DNA of 64,000 nucleotides from an uncultured Luminiphilus sp. (GTDB taxonomy: Bacteria > Pseudomonadota > Gammaproteobacteria > Pseudomonadales > Halieaceae). The notes under the pieces are model-generated. The model did no database searches, was not told the origin of the DNA, and saw only the letters and a list, made by a program, of their open reading frames with translations. A program made the translations under genes and the position numbers. The DNA is taken from assembly GCA_905182485.1 (NCBI GenBank), contig CAJJBO010000017.1, positions 39,330 to 103,329 of the forward strand, read 5' to 3'. This document shows positions 1-10,021 of this stretch, piece by piece (position 1 is the first letter of the stretch; the number at the start of each line of letters is the position of its first letter).

Positions 1-831
1 AGCCTCATTTTTAATCTGCTGGGTTTAGAGGGTATTTTGGCTAACAACGGAGTTGACTTAAATCTAAGCAGTCTCCTAATTTTCTGTGCACTATTTGGTT
101 TTAGTGGCTCTTTTATTTCGCTGCTACTGTCCAAATGGATGGCCAAAAGAAGCACCAGCGTGCGGATCATCACATCGGCTGAGTCTCGCGATGAGCAGTG
201 GTTGCTCGAGACGGTGCAGTCACTTGCCAAAGAGGCCGGTATCGGTATGCCCGAGGTCGGTATCTTTCCGTCTGATGCGTCCAACGCCTTTGCCACTGGA
301 TGGAATCGCAATAACGCGCTCGTTGCCGTGAGCACAGGCTTGCTTCGACGCTTCGAACAATCCGAGGCACGGGCGGTGCTAGCACATGAAATTGGACACG
401 TTGCTAACGGCGACATGATCACACTCACGTTGCTGCAAGGTATTGTGAATACCTTTGTCATGTTTTTTGCCCGCATCATAGGCCACACTGTCGATCGCGT
501 CATTTTCAAAACGCAACGGGGTTACGGTTTCGGCTATTTCATTGTCACGATTCTGGCAGAAATTATTTTGGGCATTCTCGCCAGCACCATCGTGATGTGG
601 TTCTCGCGCTTTAGAGAATATCGAGCTGATGAAGCAGGTGCTCAGTTGGCGGGCAGTACTAATATGATCGCCGCATTACAACGTCTCAAGGCAGAGCAGG
701 GTCTTGCCCAGGATCTGCCGGGCGAGATGACCGCATTCGGTATTCGCTCAGCGAAAGGCTCAGGTCTAACGGCACTACTCAGATCGCACCCGCCCTTAGA
801 CGACCGAATTCTGGCGTTGCAGCGTCAATGA
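1..831 (+). CDS. htpX: Protease HtpX (M48 membrane zinc metalloprotease), 5' end outside the window
   Basis: HtpX degrades misfolded inner-membrane proteins. The ORF track starts at a TTG at 37, but the frame is open back to base 1 and reads SLIFNLLGLEGILANNGVDL, which is the usual HtpX N-terminal region; the true start lies upstream of the window. The zinc motif HEIGH is visible, followed by a downstream glutamate in the EYRADE segment, and hydrophobic stretches lie before and after the catalytic motif. The C-terminal SHPPLDDRI motif is typical of the family. The stop overlaps the next protease gene by ATGA, so the two are probably translated in a coupled way. Identification is secure; only the start is missing. 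Confidence 0.95.
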   Translation, partial: SLIFNLLGLEGILANNGVDLNLSSLLIFCALFGFSGSFISLLLSKWMAKRSTSVRIITSAESRDEQWLLETVQSLAKEAGIGMPEVGIFPSDASNAFATGWNRNNALVAVSTGLLRRFEQSEARAVLAHEIGHVANGDMITLTLLQGIVNTFVMFFARIIGHTVDRVIFKTQRGYGFGYFIVTILAEIILGILASTIVMWFSRFREYRADEAGAQLAGSTNMIAALQRLKAEQGLAQDLPGEMTAFGIRSAKGSGLTALLRSHPPLDDRILALQRQ

Positions 832-1901
832 ATGCCCTCACCTGGGTCATCACCACACTCCTATGCGGCGTCATCGGCGCGTTCTCGGCATCCTCGCATG
901 CGGACGAGACCATCAACTATCTCAGCTTCGCCACGGAGGACGAGGCCAATACCACTGAAGTCTTTCAGCGGGCGAGTCCCGCTGTGGTTTTTGTGACGTC
1001 GAGTGAGCTTCGGCGTCAACGCTTCTCCCGCAATATTATGGAAATTCCCCGTGGGGCCGGATCGGGTTTTATTTGGGATGCGGCTGCCGGTCTCATCGTC
1101 ACCAACTATCACGTCGTCGCGGGTGCAGATCGACTGGCCATTACGCTACGCAATGAGCAACAGTATGCGGCAGAAGTAGTGGGTCTTGCGCCGGAGCGAG
1201 ATCTCGCTGTGTTACGTATAATAACGCCACCCGATGGACTCACTTCGTTGCCATTGGGGAACTCATCCGAGCTCTCCGTAGGCCGCAAGGTAATGGCGAT
1301 TGGCAATCCCTTTGGGCTGGACACCACACTGACGGTTGGCGTCGTCAGCGCTCTCGATCGGGAAATTAAGTCTCCAAGCAACCGCGTTATCCGGGGGGTG
1401 ATTCAAACAGATGCCGCTATCAACCCAGGCAATTCAGGGGGCCCACTACTGAATTCGCTTGGACAGCTGATCGGCGTCAACACTGCCATCTATTCTCCCA
1501 GTGGCGGGAGTGCCGGCATCGGCTTTGCGATTCCGGTCAATACCGTAATCGAAGTGGTGCCGCAACTGATTGCCTACGGAAAAATCATGCGACCCGTATT
1601 AGGCGTCGAGTTAGCGTCTGACCGCTGGCTTAGACAATTTCGCGTTGAAGGCGTACCCATTGTGAGAACCTATCGTGGGTTCCCCGCCGAAAGCGTCGGC
1701 ATGATTGGTGCACGCAGAGGCGATCGGGGTGAAATCATTCTCGGAGACGTTATCACCCACATCGAAGGAAAACCGGTTACCAGTAACGATGAGTTTCTGA
1801 CGGCAATGGAACAGCATCGCGTCGGGGACACGATTGCGGTCACTACCCTACGCTTTGGCGAGCAAAAGCGCTTTACCATCGAGCTATCAAACGCGCAATA
1901 A
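828..1901 (+). CDS. Periplasmic trypsin-like serine protease with one PDZ domain (DegS/DegQ type)
   Basis: A 357-residue S1C protease. It has an N-terminal hydrophobic segment (about residues 5-22) that acts as signal peptide or membrane anchor. The catalytic triad can be placed at His in NYHVV, Asp in ERDLAVLRI and Ser in NPGNSGGP. A single C-terminal PDZ domain spans roughly residues 250-350. One PDZ and an N-terminal anchor fit DegS, which starts the sigma-E cascade by cleaving RseA; DegQ and DegP usually have two PDZ domains. The start ATG overlaps the htpX stop (ATGA). Whether it senses outer-membrane protein stress or simply degrades proteins cannot be settled here. Confidence 0.88.
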   Translation: MNALTWVITTLLCGVIGAFSASSHADETINYLSFATEDEANTTEVFQRASPAVVFVTSSELRRQRFSRNIMEIPRGAGSGFIWDAAAGLIVTNYHVVAGADRLAITLRNEQQYAAEVVGLAPERDLAVLRIITPPDGLTSLPLGNSSELSVGRKVMAIGNPFGLDTTLTVGVVSALDREIKSPSNRVIRGVIQTDAAINPGNSGGPLLNSLGQLIGVNTAIYSPSGGSAGIGFAIPVNTVIEVVPQLIAYGKIMRPVLGVELASDRWLRQFRVEGVPIVRTYRGFPAESVGMIGARRGDRGEIILGDVITHIEGKPVTSNDEFLTAMEQHRVGDTIAVTTLRFGEQKRFTIELSNAQ

Positions 1902-1908
1902 CCCGCCG

Positions 1909-3313
1909 CTAGGGCTTGTAGCGCACAGGCCAGCTAGTGGCATCGATCGACTCTTGCGGCAGTGAATCACAATGAAACTGAGGCGACTTACCCGCTGCTA
2001 ATTGCTGCTCATAATCTTTGAGTAAGTGCATCGCGATTGGGTACAGGGCCCACAATGCCAGTAAATTCGTCAGCGCCAACAGCGCCATGGTCAGATCAGC
2101 AAACCCGAAGACAGTGCCGAGATCCTGCACCGACGCCCAAGCGATCATCACTAAAATACACAGTCGAAAAACCGTTACTGCATGGCGCCCCAAACGATCG
2201 AAATAAGCAATGCTGTTTTCACCCAGGAAACTATTGTAGGCAATCGTCGTCGTCGCAAATAACACAAGCGCAATACTCACCAAGGCTTCGCCTACAGGCC
2301 CCACGTGCTCGGCGACCGCCATCTGGGTCATGGCCACACCGGCCACCGATTGACCCTCTGACGCGAACGCCGATGACATCATGATGATGAGCGCTGTGGC
2401 GGTGCAGAGCACAATCGTATCGATAAACACACTCAACGACTGAACCAATCCTTGGGATATCGGGTGAGGCACATCGGCTGCCGCCGCCACATTGGGCACC
2501 GTGCCGAGCCCCGCTTCATTTGAAAATAGTCCTCTTCGTGCGCCCTGCGCTAATAGCTGCCGCCATCCCCCCTCCAAAGGCCTGTTCCAGACCAAAGGCA
2601 GACGAAAAAATGAGCCGTAGCGCCTCGGGAATCTCTGAAACGTTCATGACCAACACCACGATAGCGAGGGACAAATACCCCACCACCATAAAGGGCACCA
2701 CGACCTCAGAAACTCGGGCTAATCGACGAATCCCGCCAAAAAGAATCACCGCCATCACCAGCGTCATCACAGAACCGCTCACATGAACTGGCACCCCAAA
2801 CGCAGACTCAATTGAAGTCGTCACGACGTAGCTCTGCACCGCGTTGAAGCCAAAGCCGACCGTAAAGAGCAGCAACAGGCTATAAATCACCGGTAATACC
2901 TTCCAACCCAGACCGTAACGCATCACGTAAGCAGGCCCGCCTCGGAACGTTTTGTCTGCTTCACGGCGCTTATAAAGCTGAGAGAGCGCACACTCAAAAA
3001 GACTCGTGGCCATGCCCAGCAACGCGATCAGCCACATCCAGAACAAGGCACCCGGGCCACCCAAGGTAATCGCCACGGCAACACCCGCAATATTGCCGCC
3101 ACCCACTCTCCCCGCCACACTGACAGCAAGCGCTTGCAAGCTCGAAATACCGCGCTCGCTACCTTGCCACTCGATGGAAGAAAATACCGCTAGAGTGCGT
3201 TTAAACAGCCTCAGCTGAACGCCCCGCGAACCGAGCGTAAAGCGCACGCCGATCGCGAGTAACACGCCAATCAAAATATAAGACCAAAGCCAGTCCGTCA
3301 CCGTCATCAACAT
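1909..3313 (-). CDS. Alanine/glycine:sodium symporter (AGCS family), frame broken once
   Basis: Two overlapping ORFs (3313 down to about 2570, then down to 1909) together encode one AGCS transporter. These carriers import alanine or glycine with Na+ through the inner membrane. The N-terminal part carries many membrane segments and the family stretch GGGNIAGVAVAITLGGPGA; the C-terminal part carries RRGLFSNEAGLGT, the most conserved AGCS motif. The frame changes at or near a run of six C (plus strand, 2567-2572), where removing one base restores a continuous protein. I prefer the ATG at 3313 to the track start at 3388, because it lies just after the stop of the upstream transporter gene. Functional status depends on whether the indel is real. 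Confidence 0.85.
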
Positions 3314-3318
3314 GGCAA

Positions 3319-4662
3319 TCAGACCAAGCCAGAAATCAGAATAATGGCAACCGCAGGCACCGCAATGAAGCGCGTTAACCACCGCCAAACACCATACCAG
3401 TTGGCGTCGTCAACCAACTCATTCTCGCTGTGCTTGCGATGCATGAACCACCCAGTAAACAAGGCCACTAATAGGCCCGCCAGTGGCAGCAACAATTTAT
3501 CGTAAAGCGCTTCCGTGAGCTCATTGAAATTCATGCCCATCAGCTGAACACTCTCCCACACGTTGTAGCTCAGCACTGAAATGACACTGAGGGTGGTCAC
3601 GGACCCCACTACCAGCAGCGCGCTCTGCTGACGCGAGATGGCCAATCGTTCTTTGGTCCAACTGGTCACGCTTTCCAACAGCCCGACCATCGAGGTCACA
3701 CCCGCTACTGCTAACATAATGAAAAAGAGCGCTGCGAAAATGGCTCCCCCTGGCATTTGCGCAAAAGCAACCGGTAGTGTCTGAAAGATCAAACCAGGGC
3801 CACTCGCCATATCAAGACCGAAATGAAATACCGCTGGAAAGACCACAAAGCCCGCTAACAACGCAATGAGTGTATCTGCCATGACGATGGTCGCCGCACC
3901 CCGCGCAATGGAAAAGTCTCGAGGCAAATAAGCACCGTAAGTCATCATCCCCCCCATCCCGACACCGATGGAAAAAAAAGCCTGCCCGATTGCAGCGAGA
4001 AAAGTCGCGCCAGTCACTTTGCTAAAGTCTGGCGTGAACAGCCATTGCAAGGTTTCGACAAAACCTCCGGCAAAATAGTTGTAAATACTCAGGCCAATTA
4101 ACAGCGTAAACATCAGCGGCATCATGACCGTCACGGCTCGCTCAATGCCTGAAGTGATGCCCGCGTAAATAATGGAACCCACGATGACATTGCCCACCAG
4201 GGTCCACAACATCATCGATTTATTATCCGTTAGCAGACCTGTAAAAGTCGCCTCGGCAATACCGGCATCAAAACCCGCAAAACCCGCCGACAGCGCACGC
4301 GCAAGGTACCAGAGCACCCACCCCACAACCACGGCGTAGGTGATAGCGATCGTGTAAGCCGTCGCCACGCCCATGCCACCCACTATGCTCCAGCCTTTGC
4401 CGCGACCAGACTCCGCCGCCACGACCGCCATGGACCGAGGAGGGCTGCTGCCGCCACGTCGACCGACCAGTAATTCTGCCATCAAGCACGGAATCCCAAT
4501 CGCCACCGCGCACAAAAGGTAAATCACGACGAAAGCGCTCCCGCCGTTTTCACCGGTCACGTAAGGAAATCGCCAGATATTGCCGAGACCGACGGCAAAA
4601 CCCACTGACGCCATCACAAACGCAAAGCGGCTAGACCACATCGTATTGCCTGCTGCTACCAT
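3319..4662 (-). CDS. Sodium-dependent transporter, NSS (SNF) family
   Basis: An intact 447-residue inner-membrane carrier of the neurotransmitter:sodium symporter family; bacterial members import amino acids with Na+. The N-terminal motif VGLGNIWRFPYVTGENGG in TM1 forms the substrate and Na+ site in this family. About eleven to twelve hydrophobic segments follow. An AGGAGT ribosome-binding site sits 8 bases before the ATG. The AGCS gene follows within a few bases, so the pair probably forms a small amino-acid uptake operon. The substrate cannot be read from sequence; tryptophan, tyrosine, leucine or alanine are all possible. Confidence 0.9.
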   Translation of the reverse strand: MVAAGNTMWSSRFAFVMASVGFAVGLGNIWRFPYVTGENGGSAFVVIYLLCAVAIGIPCLMAELLVGRRGGSSPPRSMAVVAAESGRGKGWSIVGGMGVATAYTIAITYAVVVGWVLWYLARALSAGFAGFDAGIAEATFTGLLTDNKSMMLWTLVGNVIVGSIIYAGITSGIERAVTVMMPLMFTLLIGLSIYNYFAGGFVETLQWLFTPDFSKVTGATFLAAIGQAFFSIGVGMGGMMTYGAYLPRDFSIARGAATIVMADTLIALLAGFVVFPAVFHFGLDMASGPGLIFQTLPVAFAQMPGGAIFAALFFIMLAVAGVTSMVGLLESVTSWTKERLAISRQQSALLVVGSVTTLSVISVLSYNVWESVQLMGMNFNELTEALYDKLLLPLAGLLVALFTGWFMHRKHSENELVDDANWYGVWRWLTRFIAVPAVAIILISGLV

Positions 4663-4822
4663 CTAATGGACTCCTGAATACGCTGATTCACTCAACGGTG
4701 CGTTACGGCATACCAATAAACTCTTCGCCATGACGGCTCCCCTCAGCGACGTCGCCGACAAAGACACCCTGCACGATCGAGAGGAGACTACGTCATCCCA
4801 CTATCAACGCATAGCGTTAACC

Positions 4823-5575
4823 TCAGTACTGCCCCGTCAATGACACACTGAATCCGTCTTGAGTGGGGGTCGCTATCATCGACATCGCCTTACGAAAGGC
4901 GTCATCGCGCGCCACCGGCCCCGTCGCCTCGACTGCGATCTGATAATCCATCGCTGTGGCAGATACATTTCCCGACAGCTCCAACGATCCGGCAATCGTT
5001 TTAAGCGCCCCTACCGTCCCCACACCCACGGTATCAGCGCTAGAAAAGTCGATTTGATAATCGCCAAGTGGGATATTACCCGAGCGTGCCGTCCATGCGC
5101 CTCGTAGCAAGCGCACAACACCTTCAGAGTCCACAATATGACCCTCATCGATCGCAATCTGCGCAAACTCTCCGGACAAGACACCCCCTAAGTAAAGCGG
5201 AAAAAACGCCTTGAATAATTGCGTATCGACGTTAAATGCAGCGTCTTGGAGCACTATCGATCCGCCTAGCCGATAACCCAATTGTGCGCGCAGCGCCTGC
5301 TGCCCCCAAACGCTCGACAGCGATAGCGGTGCCCCCCCCAGTATTCGCCATGGTTGGAGTCGCCATTGCACTCGACCAAGCATCAGTGGCTGCTCGTCGA
5401 TCTCGATCCAAGCCCTTGCCGCACGACCAGACCAAATCGTTCCCGATACGCCGGTCAACGTCACGTTGTCAGGCAAGACACGCGATATCGCGCGCGCTGG
5501 AATCTGTGATAACAGTAATGCCACAAGAACAAAAACGGCCAAGATACGCCAGTATCGTGTTATCCAATCCATCAA
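4823..5575 (-). CDS. gspN: Type II secretion system protein N
   Basis: A 250-residue protein with one N-terminal membrane segment (about residues 10-27) followed by a periplasmic domain rich in beta strands, as in GspN. GspN is the least conserved Gsp component and is dispensable in some systems. It is the last gene of the gspC-N operon and abuts gspM with no gap. Position and topology support the call as much as sequence does. No strong terminator follows; only a short AACGC/GCGTT hairpin is visible at 4806-4818. Confidence 0.85.
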   Translation of the reverse strand: MMDWITRYWRILAVFVLVALLLSQIPARAISRVLPDNVTLTGVSGTIWSGRAARAWIEIDEQPLMLGRVQWRLQPWRILGGAPLSLSSVWGQQALRAQLGYRLGGSIVLQDAAFNVDTQLFKAFFPLYLGGVLSGEFAQIAIDEGHIVDSEGVVRLLRGAWTARSGNIPLGDYQIDFSSADTVGVGTVGALKTIAGSLELSGNVSATAMDYQIAVEATGPVARDDAFRKAMSMIATPTQDGFSVSLTGQY

Positions 5576-6043
5576 TCAGGTGCCCGACACTCTCAGCGTC
5601 GCGTTGACTCCACCATTATTGCCCGCGCTGCTAATAGAACCATCAACCACGACCAACCCAGATGAGCCCTCGATTTGCTCAAGCAATTGCAGCAACCCGT
5701 CGAAGGCTATCCCCTCAAACCGTATCTGCACCTCTCCTCGACTATTAGGCTGAAGACGCTTTACGGGCAGCCCCAAGGTCTCACTCAACTGACTGAGTGT
5801 CCGGGTTAAGTTGACCTGTACGCCACCCCCATCGGCTCGCAGCGCCGCCAATTGCTCAACCTTCAGATCGATCCGGGATAACGTCGAGGCTAACGCTTCA
5901 TTGCCTGCCGTTAAGCGCTGCCGCCGTCCATCAAGCTCGACGAAGATCACTTGTATAAACACCCACACGCCCAATACGGCGGCCAATATCATTAGGGCCA
6001 TCTGATCTCTCGCAACGAGTGATTGAAACCATTGCCGTATCAC
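5576..6043 (-). CDS. gspM: Type II secretion system protein M
   Basis: A 155-residue inner-membrane protein with one N-terminal transmembrane helix (about residues 15-35), a predicted coiled region and a small ferredoxin-like periplasmic domain, as usual for GspM. GspM binds GspL and GspE and helps anchor the assembly platform. Its start overlaps the gspL stop (ATGA), which implies coupled translation and roughly equal amounts of L and M. Confidence 0.9.
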   Translation of the reverse strand: MIRQWFQSLVARDQMALMILAAVLGVWVFIQVIFVELDGRRQRLTAGNEALASTLSRIDLKVEQLAALRADGGGVQVNLTRTLSQLSETLGLPVKRLQPNSRGEVQIRFEGIAFDGLLQLLEQIEGSSGLVVVDGSISSAGNNGGVNATLRVSGT

Positions 6044-7262
6044 GGTGTCTTCACCCGCAGACGCGCCACCACGCCGTCGCTGCGAGCGTTAGAATTTTCT
6101 AACTGGGCACTGAACGACTGTGCTTTCAGCTGCTCACGCACCTGCTCAACCGACTCGAAATTTGGCGCCGACAAACTCAATCTCAGATCACCTTTGCCGC
6201 TGTAATTAAGTGCCGTCAATTGAATACCGTCGACCTGTTGAATAGCGGTGAGCAACCCGACGATGATAGGCGTGAAAGCGCTTCTTTGCGTGTTAGCGCC
6301 AAATTCTCCCAACTGTCTGTTGAGCTGCTTTTCAACATCAACGACTGCACCCCGTGGATTAACCCGACGATAACTCGCTTGAATCGCCTGACGAAGTTCG
6401 AGGTCTTCTGCTTTGAGCATCTGATAATCTGCGACTGACAACCCTGTTTTTAAAATACAGGCCACCATGAGCGCGAGTGCAACACGCTGCCAGACTGCCC
6501 ACCATCGAGCCAATGGTAGACGGGGCGCAAACTCACCCTGGCGCAAATCAGGCCCCGGTGGATGAGAATCGGCAAGCAGTAAAGCCTCTGAAAAACCGCC
6601 CTTCCTCCACTGAATGCGTCTTGCAATGGGGCTGGAATGGTCGCTTGAGCCAGTGCTTGATCGGCTGTGTAAACAATCAACGTTTGCTCCTGAAGCCCGA
6701 TACTCGCCATCAAATCAGGGAGCAAGGCGTGTTCAATACGTCCTCCCTCTGCCTGGCCCCACCGCACCACAGCATGCTGCTCTTCAAAAACCACGGTGCA
6801 TTGTCCGGGCGACCACGGCAAACACAGTGCCTCAGAAACCCATGGCACATTCTGAAGAGAATCGGGGAGCTCTTCAGACCAACCAGCAATCGTTGCACGA
6901 CCCACGACAGCAATACTATGCACATCATCATCGACTTTGAGCGCAGCGAAGTGCAACTGTGCGACGTCCTCCAGCAGTGATTCCTCTAACATAAATGGCA
7001 AAGCACGCTGAAGATGCTTAACCTCTTCAGGCGCGACCGATAACGTCAAAGAGCGCACTGCGTCAGCAGGAAACGCAACACAAAGGTTGTCGGGTAATGT
7101 GGCAACAGCAGGGTCAAACCGCTGAGGCGCATGACCAGAGCGAATCAGCAGCCCTTCTCCCTGTTGCCACCGCATAACGTTCAGATTGTTATTGAGTTGA
7201 CTCATCATGAGCGCATGTAACGCGGCCGGCACCGATTGGTTCAAAAGGACAGTCCGCATCAT
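6040..7262 (-). CDS. gspL: Type II secretion system protein L, frame broken once
   Basis: GspL couples the cytoplasmic ATPase GspE to the membrane platform. The first ORF (7262 to about 6592) is the actin-like cytoplasmic domain. The second (to 6040) holds the transmembrane helix (ALALMVACILKTGL) and the periplasmic ferredoxin-like domain. The frames join at a run of five A on the plus strand (6591-6595): adding one base gives a continuous reading through LLLADSHPPGPDLRQGEF. Total length near 400 residues is normal for the family. Flanking genes overlap at both ends, so the operon is otherwise intact. Confidence 0.88.
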
Positions 7263-8400
7263 AGCTCGCCCTCAGATCTAAAAACAGCGACCGTCGTGTC
7301 AGTCTCTCGGTGCAGCACTGTGAAAAGATGTCGCTGTCGATCAAGTAGCTCTACCGACGCATCCAAAAGAAACCAGTCACTGCGGATATCGAGTAACGGC
7401 TCGAGTTCAGCGGACGACCTGCCTGCCAGAATAGGATCGGCGAGTAGGTCTGCGACCTGAGCGATACCGCCCTCTCGTCGACTTTCCACCAAGCGCTCTG
7501 CATCGATGACCGCCAGCGGCGCCCACTGATCGTCAGCATTGAGGGTTCTCAGTACTGGCAATGGCGCGGTGAGAATATTCAGACGCGTATTACGCTCTGG
7601 CCAGACTGTCACCAGTGGTGCTAACGCCTGATAAATCTCAGGTGTCATCCCTCGCACTGACCGTAATTCGCTGACGCTGGCCAGGCTCGATTAGCAGGTA
7701 AGTAAGGAAAGTCAGCATATCGGTACTCATTGACCTCGGCGCCATTTGGGCGTCGATTCGCATCGCGATCAATGAAATCGCTGATCGCCTCGGTCAATGC
7801 CATCGCCTCATCTAGGGGCAATGACGCCTCATCGAGTGCCTGCAACAGGCGGATCAATAGTTTTTGAGTTGGCGTCCAGCGACCCGCTTCATCACCCGAG
7901 GTCTGACCTACCAAATCGTTTTGTTGCCTCGACTGACTAGCAGGCTCGCTCTCGCCTCCGGCACTCGCACTCTTTGATTCGCCATCGCTAACCCCTTCAC
8001 CCCCAGAGGGTGGGTTTTGCGTGGCAGGATCACTCACAAGCATGTTGAGGTTGATGCGCCCCTGTAGATCGGTTAATTGGCCCGTCATCCACCCCCCCGC
8101 ATCTAAGGGATAAGGGGTTGCGGGCTGCGCCCATAGCTCGCCTAAATGATCAGCGGCTGTTGCGCTGCGCGCGTCGAGCAAATGGTCGGCCTGCAATGCC
8201 AGCTTCGCCAATTCTTCGGCACCGATTAGATAAGCCCAAGCCTGCTCAGAGAAAAGCTGATTCGTGCCACGCTGAAGTGCCAAGGAGAACTCTCGTTGCA
8301 ACGCGACCAGCAGCGTTGCCGACAACGCAAAAACCAGCATGGCAATAATCAACGCCGCGCCCCGCTGAGATCGGCTAGCGTTAAGAGGACGGCAGCACAT
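7259..8400 (-). CDS. gspK: Type II secretion minor pseudopilin K, frame broken once
   Basis: GspK caps the tip of the pseudopilus with GspI and GspJ. The prepilin N-terminus is seen as QRGAALIIAMLVFALSATLL, with cleavage expected after the Gly. The large globular alpha domain follows. An unusual stretch rich in Ser, Gly, Glu and Gln lies at about residues 128-165, after the NLNML segment. The reading frame shifts near 7681-7685; one extra T there joins PANRA to LASVSELRSVRGM and on into the C-terminal ORF. Combined length of about 380 residues is normal. It overlaps gspJ and gspL. Confidence 0.9.
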
Positions 8401-9034
8401 AAAGCCTCCTTATCTCGCCCGCCCTTGCCAGCTCCAGCACAATCTCGATAGCAGCCGGGGTCGACAATTCAAGGCCCGGTTGCGATACGTCCAAGACCCA
8501 ATTGTCGCGCCAGTTGCGATCATCGATCACGTCATCGCGATCGCTCTTCAACTCAGCAATCGTCGGCAAGAACCGCACCTCAAACCTCACCACGTCATCC
8601 AGCATCGCAGTCTCGATTGCCTCTGTGCCTGGCGTTCTGTCTAACACAGGAAAATGCGCTCGCCAGAGAGCGTCGTCCTCTATCCACCAGCGCACGCGCT
8701 GCAACGTGCTGCGTGGCGCACCAGTTGAGTTATGCCAGCCTGCTCGCGTCAAAGTGAGCGGGTAACGTGAGAGCACACCCCCGCTCAACGCCGGTGCCCG
8801 TTGATCAAACTCGTCGACTATCGGTCGATTGACCACTTGACGAATATCACGCGACAGCAAAGTCAGCGATTGATTAATCTGCTGTGCTCGAACCGTCGCA
8901 CTGCGCACGCTCTCGGCACCAGACAGGGCTGACGACAAAGCACTATATGCCACCACCGAAATCAGCGCGGTAATGGCCATAGCAACCAGCACTTCTATCA
9001 GCGTGAAGCCTAAGCTGATTCGCCTAACGCCCAC
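8381..9034 (-). CDS. gspJ: Type II secretion minor pseudopilin J
   Basis: A 217-residue prepilin-like protein with the N-methylation motif GFTLIEVLVAMAIT, including the Glu at mature position 5 that pseudopilins need for assembly. GspJ is a tip protein that forms a trimer with GspI and GspK. It overlaps gspI upstream and gspK downstream, as usual in this operon. The prepilin peptidase for processing is probably PilD, encoded at 33.6 kb, since no separate gspO lies in the operon. Confidence 0.92.
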   Translation of the reverse strand: MGVRRISLGFTLIEVLVAMAITALISVVAYSALSSALSGAESVRSATVRAQQINQSLTLLSRDIRQVVNRPIVDEFDQRAPALSGGVLSRYPLTLTRAGWHNSTGAPRSTLQRVRWWIEDDALWRAHFPVLDRTPGTEAIETAMLDDVVRFEVRFLPTIAELKSDRDDVIDDRNWRDNWVLDVSQPGLELSTPAAIEIVLELARAGEIRRLYVLPSS

Positions 9035-9458
9035 GATTCGCTCGCGCCACAGTCAGGTAGCCGTCCAACACATGTAAAGGCGTGGTGAAACCATCTTCAC
9101 TGTCCGAAACAGTCACTTCGTAGCGAAAAAAGCCTGGAACCTGAGTGCCTTCACTCTCACTCCACCAGTACCAAGTGCGGCCCGCCATTTCCTCACTGCC
9201 CGTAATCAGGCCAGTTTGCAGCGTCCCTTTCGCGGCCGCGACCAAGCGCAACTCAGCAAGTCGGTTTGCTGCAATCCACTGCGCTTGAATACGATCTTGC
9301 AAGTAACGCGTTCCATCAAGCTGCTGGGATAAAGTGAGCAAGAGTGCAGGGACCGCTATCGCTACTACTGCCAACGCCACCATCACCTCTACCAAGGTAA
9401 AGGCTCGATAGCGAGATGGTCGAGATAAGCGGTTACTCCTCAATGCGTGGCTCCCCAT
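9024..9458 (-). CDS. gspI: Type II secretion minor pseudopilin I
   Basis: A 144-residue pseudopilin with the prepilin motif AFTLVEVMVALAVVAIA. The residue before the cleavage site is Ala instead of Gly, which is common in GspI. Size and place between gspH and gspJ match the family. GspI starts assembly of the I-J-K tip complex. The frame overlaps both neighbouring genes. Confidence 0.92.
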   Translation of the reverse strand: MGSHALRSNRLSRPSRYRAFTLVEVMVALAVVAIAVPALLLTLSQQLDGTRYLQDRIQAQWIAANRLAELRLVAAAKGTLQTGLITGSEEMAGRTWYWWSESEGTQVPGFFRYEVTVSDSEDGFTTPLHVLDGYLTVARANRGR

Positions 9459-9993
9459 TGGGCAGCACGTTCATACGCCCCAATAAATCCCACTCGAGTC
9501 GATACAAAAGTTCACCGGTGAGTTCATCGAGCCATTCGATTGATCCCGGTGTCACTTCGCCTCCCGCCCACATGATAATTTGTGGTGCCGTTTTGAGTGT
9601 CGGATCATAGACTGGGATCTCGACGCTGGGCTGACCTTCTAAATTCAGCAGTAGCTCAGTGCCTGCCATAAAAACAAAAGGCACGAACACCTCTGTGCCG
9701 GCACGGGGCGACGCCCAACCCTGATCAAAGCGCCGCAACCAAATACCCTGATATCGTGTGTCTCGAGCGGTGGAATCAAAGGTTATTAACAACCCATGAT
9801 CGGCGGCAGACAGTTCCGCCTCATCACCAGAAAACGACAGTAAATTTGCGAGATAGCGAACCTCGCCCTCCAACTGTAATTCTGCACCGCCACGCCCAAC
9901 ATTAAGACTGACCACCCCGGTGAGTAATACGATGACAAGTATTGCCACCAGCAATTCGATAAAGCTAAACCCACGTAGCGTGAAAGAAGACAT
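9433..9993 (-). CDS. gspH: Type II secretion minor pseudopilin H
   Basis: The track ORF begins at 10092, inside gspG. The internal ATG at 9993 gives a proper prepilin start, MSSFTLRGFSFIELLVAI, so I use it. That yields 186 residues. The motif has Gly before the cleavage site and Glu at mature position 5. GspH lies below the I-J-K tip in the pseudopilus. It follows gspG with a gap of about 28 bases and overlaps gspI. Confidence 0.88.
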   Translation of the reverse strand: MSSFTLRGFSFIELLVAILVIVLLTGVVSLNVGRGGAELQLEGEVRYLANLLSFSGDEAELSAADHGLLITFDSTARDTRYQGIWLRRFDQGWASPRAGTEVFVPFVFMAGTELLLNLEGQPSVEIPVYDPTLKTAPQIIMWAGGEVTPGSIEWLDELTGELLYRLEWDLLGRMNVLPNGEPRIEE

Positions 9994-10021
9994 ACCCGAG
10001 AGTGATGTGACGGCGACGCCG

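Noticed and set aside
4663-4822. Glycine riboswitch before the amino-acid transporter pair
   Set aside because: Such riboswitches often precede AGCS genes, but the GGGAGAG and CCGAAGG core words are not present on the minus strand in a workable order.
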